This document shows positions 17,434 to 25,309 of a stretch of DNA of 64,000 nt, one piece after another. Position 1 is the stretch's first letter; every line of letters starts with the position of its first letter. The DNA is taken from NCBI GenBank assembly GCA_002331335.1, contig DCZO01000014.1, positions 31,378 through 95,377 on the forward strand, given 5' to 3'. The position numbers and the translations under genes were made by a program. The notes under the pieces were generated by a model. It was not told where the DNA came from. It saw only the letters and a program-made list of their open reading frames with translations, and made no database searches. This DNA comes from Nitrospira sp. UBA2082. Lineage in GTDB: Bacteria; Nitrospirota; Nitrospiria; Nitrospirales; Nitrospiraceae.

Positions 17434-17667
17434 GGAGAGTCCTCCTGCTCACTGTCAATGTCGCATCCTACCGATTTGGTCGTCCCCCATGGCATTTTCT
17501 TACGGACTCCCCTCCTGGATTGGGACGGAAGGCGTGCCAGGCCCTCATGCTGCACGCCCCGCAAACGATGGCCGATGATGCGCAACCACCCGCCGGCGAC
17601 CTGGATATCAAACCTGAGAGAACGGAACTGAGGGAGGCGGAAGAATTGAAGGAAGTACGATGGCTGG

Positions 17668-17898
17668 CTAAGGCCCAGGGGCTCTGAATGCAGAGGCTGT
17701 TCCGCTGAGGGCATTGCCCACTTGTTCTATCAAGCCGGGCTGAGGCCGGCAGGAGATCTCGGAGCCTTGGTGGCCTGCAGATTGTCTCAGACCAGCGGTG
17801 CAAGATTCAGGACCTTTAGCTCTTTGATCGATCATCGATGTGTCTGCAGCGGCACATCCAAGGCTGACAAGGACGGGCACGAAAAGCATTAGGCGCAT
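17668..17898 (-). CDS. Possible small lipoprotein
   Basis: The 76-residue frame starts at ATG 17898 after GAGGTG and reads as a short lipoprotein signal with lipobox LVSLGC at residues 10-15. The rest (GPESCTAGLRQSAG onward) has no recognisable domain and contains two more Cys. The signal is the only support. It could be a decayed or chance frame. It lies in an otherwise gene-free stretch of 571 bases between the TVP38 gene and an EF-hand protein; nothing else is seen there. Confidence 0.35.
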   Translation of the reverse strand: MRLMLFVPVLVSLGCAAADTSMIDQRAKGPESCTAGLRQSAGHQGSEISCRPQPGLIEQVGNALSGTASAFRAPGP

Positions 17899-18004
17899 CG
17901 AGCACCTCGTGAAGTGAGGGTTACGCTGACTGAACCATTATCTCCAACACTCTCTTCGGTCTAAGTCCTAGGAACTGTAGGCTCGAAGGGTACGGTGGAA
18001 CCAG

Positions 18005-18514
18005 CTAGCGGGGGCTTACGTCCCGTTCGATGTCTAACCGCCCCGTTGCCCGTTCCAACGGATCGATAACTCCGTCCCGATTCTTGTCCAGCTCAAGGAA
18101 GTAATCGAGGACCACGTCACCTGGATGGGGAGTGATCACAACACTCCTCCGATCTCCCCGATCGAGGTGATACCGATGGGGCCCTGTTAAAAGACCGTGA
18201 TGCGCCAGATCCGGCATGGACTCGACTGCAGCTTCAGACGGCATTGGCTTGCGCCCGCGCAACGCCTTACGCGCCTGTCGATTCGAGGGCTTCTTATTCT
18301 TCGACACCATGCCCGTCCGGGAGTCCGATAACCGGCCTTTGCGAGCAAGGAGCGGCTTGGGAACGGGCCGTGGGGATACCACGGTCGGCGCCCGTTTCAC
18401 TTCCGCTTTCTCGCTCGCTGAAGCCGCATAAGCGGGAAATTCCATTATGCCAAGTACGCCACATAACGCGGTGCAACAGACGAGAACCGTCAGATGGATT
18501 GGAGGTTGTCCCAT
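18005..18514 (-). CDS. Exported EF-hand protein
   Basis: A signal peptide (HLTVLVCCTALCGVLGIM, ending AYA) is followed by a basic, Pro/Lys-rich region and near the C-terminus one EF-hand loop, ELDKNRDGVIDPLE (Asp-x-Asn-x-Asp-Gly-x-Ile-Asp). A single exported EF-hand suggests calcium binding, perhaps with a dimer partner. ATG 18514 is used; GTG 18526 has a better spaced GAGGGA and is possible. It is divergent from the molybdenum-cofactor protein gene. Confidence 0.6.
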   Translation of the reverse strand: MGQPPIHLTVLVCCTALCGVLGIMEFPAYAASASEKAEVKRAPTVVSPRPVPKPLLARKGRLSDSRTGMVSKNKKPSNRQARKALRGRKPMPSEAAVESMPDLAHHGLLTGPHRYHLDRGDRRSVVITPHPGDVVLDYFLELDKNRDGVIDPLERATGRLDIERDVSPR

Positions 18515-18687
18515 GGAGTAGTTCACGCCGAGCTGGTCCCTCAAGTGTACCAGCCCCTGTTGGACTTACAGGCCTATGATTATCAAGGGAATTTCGTGCA
18601 AGTCCAGACTGGTCGCCAAGATCTTGCCAAGGAATATGCTTGCCAGAGGCTCCGTGATTCCCGTACCCTGACCAACGGGAGGCCGGT

Positions 18688-19332
18688 ATGGAGCCAACTG
18701 ATCGACTTACCAAAACGAAAGAGCAATGGGCCAAGGCCCGGCGAGGCGGGGAAGAGCGAGAAGTATTTTATGAAGGGGACGACCGATTGCCACCGGGGCA
18801 GCACCTCGTAGACACCTGGCCCGTGCTGGATCTTGGGTTTAAGCCAGACATCCCCTTATCGGAATGGACTCTCACGGTTGGGGGATTTGTCTCGAATCCC
18901 GTGACATGGACATGGGATCAATTCCAAGGTCAGCCACCGTTCAAGGATCGGTCTGATTTCCATTGTGTGACATCGTGGAGCCGTTACGATAACGACTGGG
19001 AAGGGATCAGCTTCAAGCACCTCATTTCCGTCGTAAAACCGCTGTCGCTCGCTAAGTTTGTCCTCTTTAAGTCCTACGACGACTACACGACGAATTTGCC
19101 GCTCGATGCCTGTAACGATGACGATGTGCTGCTAGCCCACAGCTGGAATGGCAAACCCCTCACACGGGACCACGGCGGACCGGTGCGTGTCATCGTGCCA
19201 AAACGCTATGCCTGGAAGGGCGCAAAGTGGGTGAAAGAAATTACGTTCGCTGACCGAGATGAAAAAGGGTTCTGGGAAGTGCGCGGATATTCCAACACGG
19301 CCTTCCCCTGGGAGAACGATCGGTATGGGTGA
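18688..19332 (+). CDS. Sulfite-oxidase-fold molybdopterin protein
   Basis: The product of 214 residues matches the oxidoreductase molybdopterin-binding domain: LTVGGFVSNPVTWTWDQF, Mo-ligand Cys in DFHCVTSWSRYDNDWEG, LLAHSWNGKPLTRDHGGPVR and IVPKRYAWKGAKWV. Compared with MsrP (YedY) it has no Tat signal and no obvious haem site, so a cytoplasmic location is suggested unless another route is used. ATG follows GGGAGG. It ends 5 bases before the convergent YdbL gene. The substrate is unknown. Confidence 0.88.
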   Translation: MEPTDRLTKTKEQWAKARRGGEEREVFYEGDDRLPPGQHLVDTWPVLDLGFKPDIPLSEWTLTVGGFVSNPVTWTWDQFQGQPPFKDRSDFHCVTSWSRYDNDWEGISFKHLISVVKPLSLAKFVLFKSYDDYTTNLPLDACNDDDVLLAHSWNGKPLTRDHGGPVRVIVPKRYAWKGAKWVKEITFADRDEKGFWEVRGYSNTAFPWENDRYG

Positions 19333-19337
19333 GGCTG

Positions 19338-19673
19338 CTATTTCTTGATCCAGCCGCCGGGACCTTCGACGATATTGCCGGGTCTGGTTTTTTCGATCGC
19401 TTTTTCTCCTGCCAGGGTCTCAACCATGCTCATACTTGTCCCGTCGCGGCGAGCAATCTCCTGATAGGCCTGGCGCCGCTTCTGATTGATGTCACTCGCA
19501 AGGGCCTGAGCCTCGGCGTTTCCTGCCGCCACAACGCCCAAGTACCCGTTGGACTTCTCACCGACCAGTCCCTTTGCCTTCGCCTCTTCAAGGGTCAGTG
19601 CAAGCAGCGGCTGCACACCGGCCAAGACTCCCAGGACCGCACTGAGCGCCATCGCTTTCCTCCACATCACCAT
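19338..19673 (-). CDS. ydbL: YdbL family (DUF1318) periplasmic protein
   Basis: A signal peptide (residues 1-25, ending LLA) precedes the DUF1318 region: TLEEAKAKGLVGEKSNGYLG, then SDINQKRRQAYQEIARRDG. In E. coli YdbL works with YdbH and the lipoprotein YnbE in glycerophospholipid transport across the envelope, probably as a chaperone for YnbE. Here it is third in the same order, 11 bases after the YnbE gene. ATG 19673 follows AGGAGG. Confidence 0.85.
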   Translation of the reverse strand: MVMWRKAMALSAVLGVLAGVQPLLALTLEEAKAKGLVGEKSNGYLGVVAAGNAEAQALASDINQKRRQAYQEIARRDGTSMSMVETLAGEKAIEKTRPGNIVEGPGGWIKK

Positions 19674-19684
19674 TTCACATCCTC

Positions 19685-19897
19685 CTAGAATAAGCCGCTG
19701 TCATCCGAAAGTACTTTGTCCAGCTCTTTATCAACCTTAACCCTGATTTCGTGGTCAATTTTTACGTTGAGGTTGATCGTGATCGGCTTATCCGGCGCCG
19801 CGACTTCAACTCGTGGCGTGCAGGCTCCCAGAGCGACCACGATTCCTATTCCTGCCATGCATCCCCAGAGACCCCACACTCTCTTGTTCTGCGTCAT
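19685..19897 (-). CDS. ynbE: YnbE-like lipoprotein
   Basis: The product of about 70 residues has a lipoprotein signal with VALGAC and then VAAPDKPITINLNVKIDHEI, which matches the conserved YnbE core. E. coli YnbE is an outer-membrane lipoprotein that stacks onto YdbH to complete a lipid bridge. ATG 19897 is preferred because GAGGG lies 5 bases upstream; ATG 19909 has no site. It sits between the YdbH and YdbL genes. Confidence 0.85.
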   Translation of the reverse strand: MTQNKRVWGLWGCMAGIGIVVALGACTPRVEVAAPDKPITINLNVKIDHEIRVKVDKELDKVLSDDSGLF

Positions 19898-19909
19898 CGA
19901 TACCCTCAT

Positions 19910-22699
19910 CTATGGTCGCTTGTGTTTCTTTTCAACTGCCCCCTGAATATCCTCGACTAAGCGTAGACTTTTCAAGAGAGTTGGGATGTGTTCTTGCACC
20001 GTAAGATTGAAATTGATCGGGGGAATCTTCTTGAGATCGGGGTTTCTTCCCTCCAATCGCGCGCTCAGGAACAGCGTGCCACTTTCGCCGTAGTCTACAC
20101 CAACTCGCAGCAGCGAGTAATGAAAATTATTGAGCGCCTGCGTCACCAGGTGGAGCTGACTCGTCGTATCCGAAATGGTCTTAGCCGATTCCGGTGCCGT
20201 TGCATATCGGATGATCCCCCCCGGGGGCAGCGCTGAAACGATGCCGTCCTTAACGGCGATGCCCGTCTGAGTAATGGACACGGGTACTGTGCCATCCAAT
20301 GTTCCGGTCCCCTGGAGGTGTTGATTTTGCTCGACGCTCAAGATTTTGGCAAGATCCAGGTCGCGCAGCGAAACGGTCGCTTGTGCAACAGGATTCGCGA
20401 GATCCACTGCCAGGCCAGGACTCGTAATAGTCCCTCCGAACAGATTACAACGGAATTCTTTGATCTCGACGATCGGAAGATGGTGCGACAGCGTCCAAGT
20501 TCCTTGGAGAGTTGTGGCCAAATTCGTTATCTCGACCCCGGTCTGGACTGAAGCGATAGAAATCGGAGCCGGCCGCGTGGTCGCAATTGATTCCAGCCCT
20601 TGCGCGTGCAGCACCACGGTCGAACTGATGCCTTTTGCCCGATACTCTTGATACTGCACAGCCAGCTTGTCGGCTGAGATTGTGGCGTTCCCAGAGGTCA
20701 ACTGAAAGGTTTGTGCCGGAGATCCCATCCCACCCGACCATGCGGCCTCGAGCGTCGCCGCCATTTGGCCCTCGGTAATCTCAATGGATGCTGGAAGTTC
20801 GCCCACCAACTTGCTCAACCGGCGCTCTGCGCCATCGAATACGATCGGCCCGATTGCCGCCCGCAACATTCCTTGCCCGGCATTCAGTGACTGCTCGACA
20901 GTGGCCGCAACCAGTACACCCTGAGCCTGTGTCGCAATCCGAAAATCTGCGTTGACATCCGACTGTGTCGCCGCAAATGTAGCCGTCCAATCAGTTTCTG
21001 GAAGTTCCCAAGGAGACATATTGAGTGATATTAAATGGATCGACGCACTACCTTGTGTATTCCATGATGTCTGAGTGAGTTCTGACTGTTCCAGCCTTAC
21101 CATCCCCTGACCGAGACGAATTTGCCGTCCCATCATCTTCATAGCCGGTGCGCGAATCGCCACTGCAATCGGGCCCGCCGTGCAATGCAGGTCCGCCACG
21201 TCGCATTGGACAGAGAATTGCTCGGCCACCTGCACCGTCATGACTGGAATCGTTCCTGCTTCTCGCTCTACCTGTTTTGCTGTGATCAACGAGGCCGGCA
21301 GGAATATCGCCTGAACGTGTGAACGCACCAGGGACAGCGACCCTCGTATTCCGGCGACTGCTTCTTGCGCGGATAGCGCCGATGTCACTCTCTTCGGCAG
21401 GATACCCTCGACTCGAAACGTCCCGGATACCGATACCAACTCAGCGCCGATCCCCTCGGCACGGCTTGCTTCAAACTCTACGACGAGCGGCCCGGACGCT
21501 GTCCCGTAGCCGAACTGCAACGGCCCTTCAACGATCATGCGAATGGGTGAGTCTGACCAATACAATGTCCCCCGCACAGGCTGCGCATTGTTAATCCGGA
21601 TCGGCTGGTCTCCCCGATCGAGCACCTTCCTGATCGACTCGGGAATCATCCGCGAATGCACGTCGACGGTTGCCACGAGCAAGACCCCAGGGTCCAGGGT
21701 CCACGCGATCTGCCCGGCATTGCCGGTAAAGGCACCCTTGTAGGCCACCGTGACATGCTTCGCTACTCCCTTGAGCGCGGGCAAGGTGACCTGCGCTTGA
21801 ATAGCTCCGGCTAACCGCGTACGAGGATCATGCCAAAGCGACGTGAGCACCGCATCAGTTGCGGCAACACCAGACCAGCTGACAGCCACATGCCCGGAGA
21901 CCTTTCCCAGTTCAGGGCCGATCGGGACCAGCAACGCAATGAACGGCGCCAACTCGCGAACATTGACTTCTAGCCGTCCAGTGACTTCAATCTGTGCCCC
22001 GTTGGGATTGGCTTGCGACTGCCAGGAGACGATTGGCACGGCTTGAAGTCGTTGAGACACCAACATCGCCGACCACGTGCTGGCCGAATGGCCTGCAATG
22101 GTCAGCCCATACGAAGCGGTCTCACTGCCTTGAAAAGACAGCTGCCCTCCGATCTCTCCGTCTCGATACATGAGGGCGCCGGACACATTGACTTTACGGA
22201 GCGGTCCGGTGGCCTGCTCGCGAAAAATCGTCACACGATCCAACTGCACCTCGTCGAACGGGAGGATCGGCAGGCGGTGCAGGAGGTCTCCAGCCGTCAG
22301 CAAACTCCAGGGCGATTCAACCTCATCGGCATGATCGGCAAATGCCTGCTCTCCTTCAGACGCTTTCCTTGGTTGTGTATTCAAAATCTGAATGGCGACA
22401 TCAGGGAGCACGACCCGTCCAACACGTCCTTGCAGTAACTGAGGCAGACTATAGTGGATATCGATGTTCGTCAGGGATACCAGCAGCTTTTCCCGGCCCA
22501 ACTCTTGACGAAAGGACACAACAGGAATCCGCATGCCCCCTAATCCGGGATATCCCAGTTGCACCATGACATGTTCGTACCCATACCGATGGAGTCCGTA
22601 CGTCAGGAGAGATGACACGACCAGCGGCAAGAGCAGATACAACCCGACCAAGACGAGCAGCCCAAGAAAGAGACGGAGTTGATATCGACGGGTAAGCAT
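19910..22699 (-). CDS. ydbH: YdbH-like AsmA-family lipid-bridge protein
   Basis: An N-terminal TM helix (RLFLGLLVLVGLYLLLPLVV) anchors a periplasmic protein of about 900 residues made of repeated short beta strands. The C-terminal part GTLDGTVPVSITQTGIAVKD, then ALPPGGIIRY and LLRVGVDYGESGTLFLSARL matches the YdbH C-terminal domain, where GGxI(R/K)Y is typical. Such proteins form a hydrophobic groove for phospholipids between the membranes. ATG 22699 is used; GTG 22711 is equally possible. It heads the ydbH-ynbE-ydbL unit. Confidence 0.87.
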   Translation of the reverse strand: MLTRRYQLRLFLGLLVLVGLYLLLPLVVSSLLTYGLHRYGYEHVMVQLGYPGLGGMRIPVVSFRQELGREKLLVSLTNIDIHYSLPQLLQGRVGRVVLPDVAIQILNTQPRKASEGEQAFADHADEVESPWSLLTAGDLLHRLPILPFDEVQLDRVTIFREQATGPLRKVNVSGALMYRDGEIGGQLSFQGSETASYGLTIAGHSASTWSAMLVSQRLQAVPIVSWQSQANPNGAQIEVTGRLEVNVRELAPFIALLVPIGPELGKVSGHVAVSWSGVAATDAVLTSLWHDPRTRLAGAIQAQVTLPALKGVAKHVTVAYKGAFTGNAGQIAWTLDPGVLLVATVDVHSRMIPESIRKVLDRGDQPIRINNAQPVRGTLYWSDSPIRMIVEGPLQFGYGTASGPLVVEFEASRAEGIGAELVSVSGTFRVEGILPKRVTSALSAQEAVAGIRGSLSLVRSHVQAIFLPASLITAKQVEREAGTIPVMTVQVAEQFSVQCDVADLHCTAGPIAVAIRAPAMKMMGRQIRLGQGMVRLEQSELTQTSWNTQGSASIHLISLNMSPWELPETDWTATFAATQSDVNADFRIATQAQGVLVAATVEQSLNAGQGMLRAAIGPIVFDGAERRLSKLVGELPASIEITEGQMAATLEAAWSGGMGSPAQTFQLTSGNATISADKLAVQYQEYRAKGISSTVVLHAQGLESIATTRPAPISIASVQTGVEITNLATTLQGTWTLSHHLPIVEIKEFRCNLFGGTITSPGLAVDLANPVAQATVSLRDLDLAKILSVEQNQHLQGTGTLDGTVPVSITQTGIAVKDGIVSALPPGGIIRYATAPESAKTISDTTSQLHLVTQALNNFHYSLLRVGVDYGESGTLFLSARLEGRNPDLKKIPPINFNLTVQEHIPTLLKSLRLVEDIQGAVEKKHKRP

Positions 22700-22857
22700 G
22701 TCGAGGTTCACACACTAACCGGCAGTTCGTTTTTCTGCTGGCGGCGGACGCCGGTTCCAGCTACCATACCCAAAGGACCGCCTGTCTATATGGATAGCCG
22801 CCACCATACCCTGCTTACACCACGTGAATCCACTCATAATCGGCCAGTGCTTCAACG

Positions 22858-23964
22858 ATGAAGGACAATAGCATCGCCGAGGTGACATTCTGGCCGATCG
22901 ACATTCCCTTGACGGACCCGTTTGTGGTGGCCACCGGGGCCCGTGTGGTTGCCGAAAACATTTTTGTCCGAATTACCTTACAGAGCGGCGTTTGCGGATT
23001 TGGGGAAGCGGCACCTTTTCCCGAAGTAGGTGGCGAAGACCGTCCATCCTGTTTAGACACGCTTACCCTATTGGCGAAACTGCTGGTCGGGCACTCGATC
23101 CAGAACTACCGCCAGATGGCCCAGCAGATGGCCGATCAGGCCCCGGAACAGCCGGCCGCACGCTGCGCGCTGGAAACTGCTCTCCTCGATGCCTGCTGCC
23201 GTGCCGCCGACATCCCGATGTGGCAGTTCTGGGGCGGAGCCGACGTGCGTCCACGGGAAACCGATATCACGATTCCCATCGGGACTGCGGATGACACACT
23301 GGCTCTGGCACGTCACTGGCACCAGAAGGGATTTCGCCTGTTCAAGATGAAGGTCGGCAAGGATGTGGACGAGGATATCCGCCGCGTGGAAGCCGTCCAC
23401 AACACCCTACCCGACGTGGCATTCATCGGCGACGGCAATCAAGGTTTCTCTCGCGAAGAATGCCTCGCCTTTGTCGACGGGATACGGCGTTTCGGTGGGA
23501 AACTCCTGCTGCTGGAGCAGCCGGTGGAGCGGGACGATCTGGAGAGCCTGGCCCACATTCGACGGACCACCGGCATTCCCGTAGCAGCCGATGAATCGGT
23601 GCGTTCTCTCGCCGATGCGCGTACCGTCGTGGGCCAGCAGGCCGCAGACTATATCAATATCAAAATTATGAAAACCGGCGTGCTCGAAGCCAAGGAGATC
23701 GCGTCCTTCGCGTTGAAATCCGGACTCAAGCTCATGATCGGCGGCATGATCGAATCACGCCTTGCCATGGGCTGTTCCTTCGGTCTGGTCCTTGGGATCA
23801 AGGGATTCGAGGTCTTGGACTTGGATACGCCTCTGCTTCTAGCGACTGATCCTGTGATGGAGGGGTATCATTATACCGGAGCACACCTTCAGCCTTGGGC
23901 AACCGCAGGGTTGGGACTTGCGGTGAACGCTCCGTCCTATAGACAGACTACCATCGGTGCCTAG
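22858..23964 (+). CDS. Dipeptide epimerase (enolase superfamily, muconate-lactonizing subgroup)
   Basis: The active-site set of L-Ala-D/L-Glu type epimerases is present: catalytic Lys in FRLFKMKVG, metal ligands in IGDGNQGF, LEQPVE and VAADES, and the second Lys in NIKIMKTG. The C-terminal loop MIGGMIESRLAMG is also conserved. It likely epimerises a dipeptide from murein recycling, converting the D- or L-Glu moiety. Dipeptide specificity cannot be read from sequence alone. It is convergent with the pseudopilin gene. Confidence 0.88.
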   Translation: MKDNSIAEVTFWPIDIPLTDPFVVATGARVVAENIFVRITLQSGVCGFGEAAPFPEVGGEDRPSCLDTLTLLAKLLVGHSIQNYRQMAQQMADQAPEQPAARCALETALLDACCRAADIPMWQFWGGADVRPRETDITIPIGTADDTLALARHWHQKGFRLFKMKVGKDVDEDIRRVEAVHNTLPDVAFIGDGNQGFSREECLAFVDGIRRFGGKLLLLEQPVERDDLESLAHIRRTTGIPVAADESVRSLADARTVVGQQAADYINIKIMKTGVLEAKEIASFALKSGLKLMIGGMIESRLAMGCSFGLVLGIKGFEVLDLDTPLLLATDPVMEGYHYTGAHLQPWATAGLGLAVNAPSYRQTTIGA

Positions 23965-23977
23965 ATACTGTGTGGCA

Positions 23978-24553
23978 TTATTTCAAGCAGAAGTTATTAT
24001 CCAGCAAGCCGTCTTCTGCAACGGTGGCCTCACCACCTGACCGACAATTACCTTTGGGTTGATTTCTCCCTGCCTCGATTGCCGGCCCGCCATCTCCTTG
24101 AGCTCCAATCGGCAGTCTGTTGCTGCTGGATTGGCCTCCAGCCAGGAGGACGAGTGCTGCTGGATCAGCTTTGGTTATGCTCATCTGTCCATCTCTACTC
24201 AGAGTCAAGACGACTGCCAACTGTGTTCCTGAATCAACGAGCGGGAGCGCTGTCGCATGAAAGGCCTTTCCGCCATGATCCAATTTGATGCCAACCTTGT
24301 AATATTTGAGCGCTGCGGGAACCGCAAGCCCGAGGGCCTTGAGATCGTCCGTATAGACTCCATGGTTTGCGTGATACACGGCTTCCAGCCGACTGATTTC
24401 CCCCAGCACCACTTCCGCCTCAACTGACTGCGCTTTCGCCAAGGCATGCCGATGGAACACGATCGCCATCGATGTCAGCACGGCCAGGATGGCCAAGACA
24501 ACCAGCATTTCAATCAGCGTAAAGCCCGAGTCATTCGTCACACGAGTGGTCAT
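23978..24553 (-). CDS. Type IV pilin-like / GspG-like pseudopilin
   Basis: The prepilin peptidase site and hydrophobic helix are clear: GFTLIEMLVVLAILAVL with Glu at +5 and only 8 residues before the Gly-Phe cut. The body is helical (EAEVVLGEISRLEAVYHANH). The C-terminus has two Cys (GNCRSG and NNFCLK) that could close a disulfide loop as in type IV pilins. No assembly ATPase, secretin or peptidase gene lies nearby. It follows a HAMP-domain membrane protein gene by 14 bases, so the two are co-transcribed. Confidence 0.85.
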   Translation of the reverse strand: MTTRVTNDSGFTLIEMLVVLAILAVLTSMAIVFHRHALAKAQSVEAEVVLGEISRLEAVYHANHGVYTDDLKALGLAVPAALKYYKVGIKLDHGGKAFHATALPLVDSGTQLAVVLTLSRDGQMSITKADPAALVLLAGGQSSSNRLPIGAQGDGGPAIEAGRNQPKGNCRSGGEATVAEDGLLDNNFCLK

Positions 24554-24567
24554 TGCCTCTGTGCCCG

Positions 24568-25173
24568 CTATTTGCCAAAAGGTGTGTATCTAAATCGTTG
24601 AATAACTTGATTGATATGATCGATGGCTTGCCGAACTTCGACCGGAATCGGTGATCCCACCTGATCTACCTTGGACAACCCCGTATGGATCACGTGGGTG
24701 TAGTGGTGAATGGACGCCATCGCGTGCTCGATATTCTCGGCGGCCTGATTGGCCGATTCAGCCAGTTCATCCAATCGATCGCTTTGGCGAAACCTCATTC
24801 TCCATCGCAGATCACCCCGTGCCCAGTGCTGCATACTCTCTTCAAGCCGATACAGTGGGCCTGCGACTCGTCGCGTCATGATGAGACTAAATATGACCGA
24901 ACCGAAAAAGAGGATGGGCACAGCCACCCATACCGTTTCACTCAGCATCAACATCTCATCGGCAGCGGCCTGACGTTCCTCTAATGAACCGCCGCCGTAT
25001 AGTGCCAAGAGCGGTTTGAGATGGGCCCCATAGAAAGCCAATGTGAAGAACAGAGCCGAATAGAGAAAGAGTAGCAGCCCAATCCAAGCCACATACCCTT
25101 TTTGGATTCGATGGACGAAAAATCCCTCGCGGTGATCAGCAAGCGCTGGGGTGATTGACGGAGCCGTCTGCAT
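24568..25173 (-). CDS. Two-TM membrane protein with HAMP domain
   Basis: TM1 (VAWIGLLLFLYSALFFTLAF), a short periplasmic loop, TM2 (VWVAVPILFFGSVIFSLIMT) and a HAMP domain (RRVAGPLYRLEESMQHWARG) are followed by a short helical tail. There is no kinase, cyclase or methyl-accepting domain, so output must pass to another protein. ATG 25173 lies 4 bases after GGGAGG. Co-transcription with the pseudopilin suggests a sensor or assembly helper for it (inference). Confidence 0.75.
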   Translation of the reverse strand: MQTAPSITPALADHREGFFVHRIQKGYVAWIGLLLFLYSALFFTLAFYGAHLKPLLALYGGGSLEERQAAADEMLMLSETVWVAVPILFFGSVIFSLIMTRRVAGPLYRLEESMQHWARGDLRWRMRFRQSDRLDELAESANQAAENIEHAMASIHHYTHVIHTGLSKVDQVGSPIPVEVRQAIDHINQVIQRFRYTPFGK

Positions 25174-25309
25174 ACGCCCTCCCATTCATCACGATTGGTG
25201 ACGTCCTGTTCATCTGAGCAGCATGTCAATATTTCAAGCGTATCACCGGGATCAGCTCTTACCAACTAATTGGAGGATTTAGAGAGGTGCCCGGCAGATC
25301 CGACAGAGC

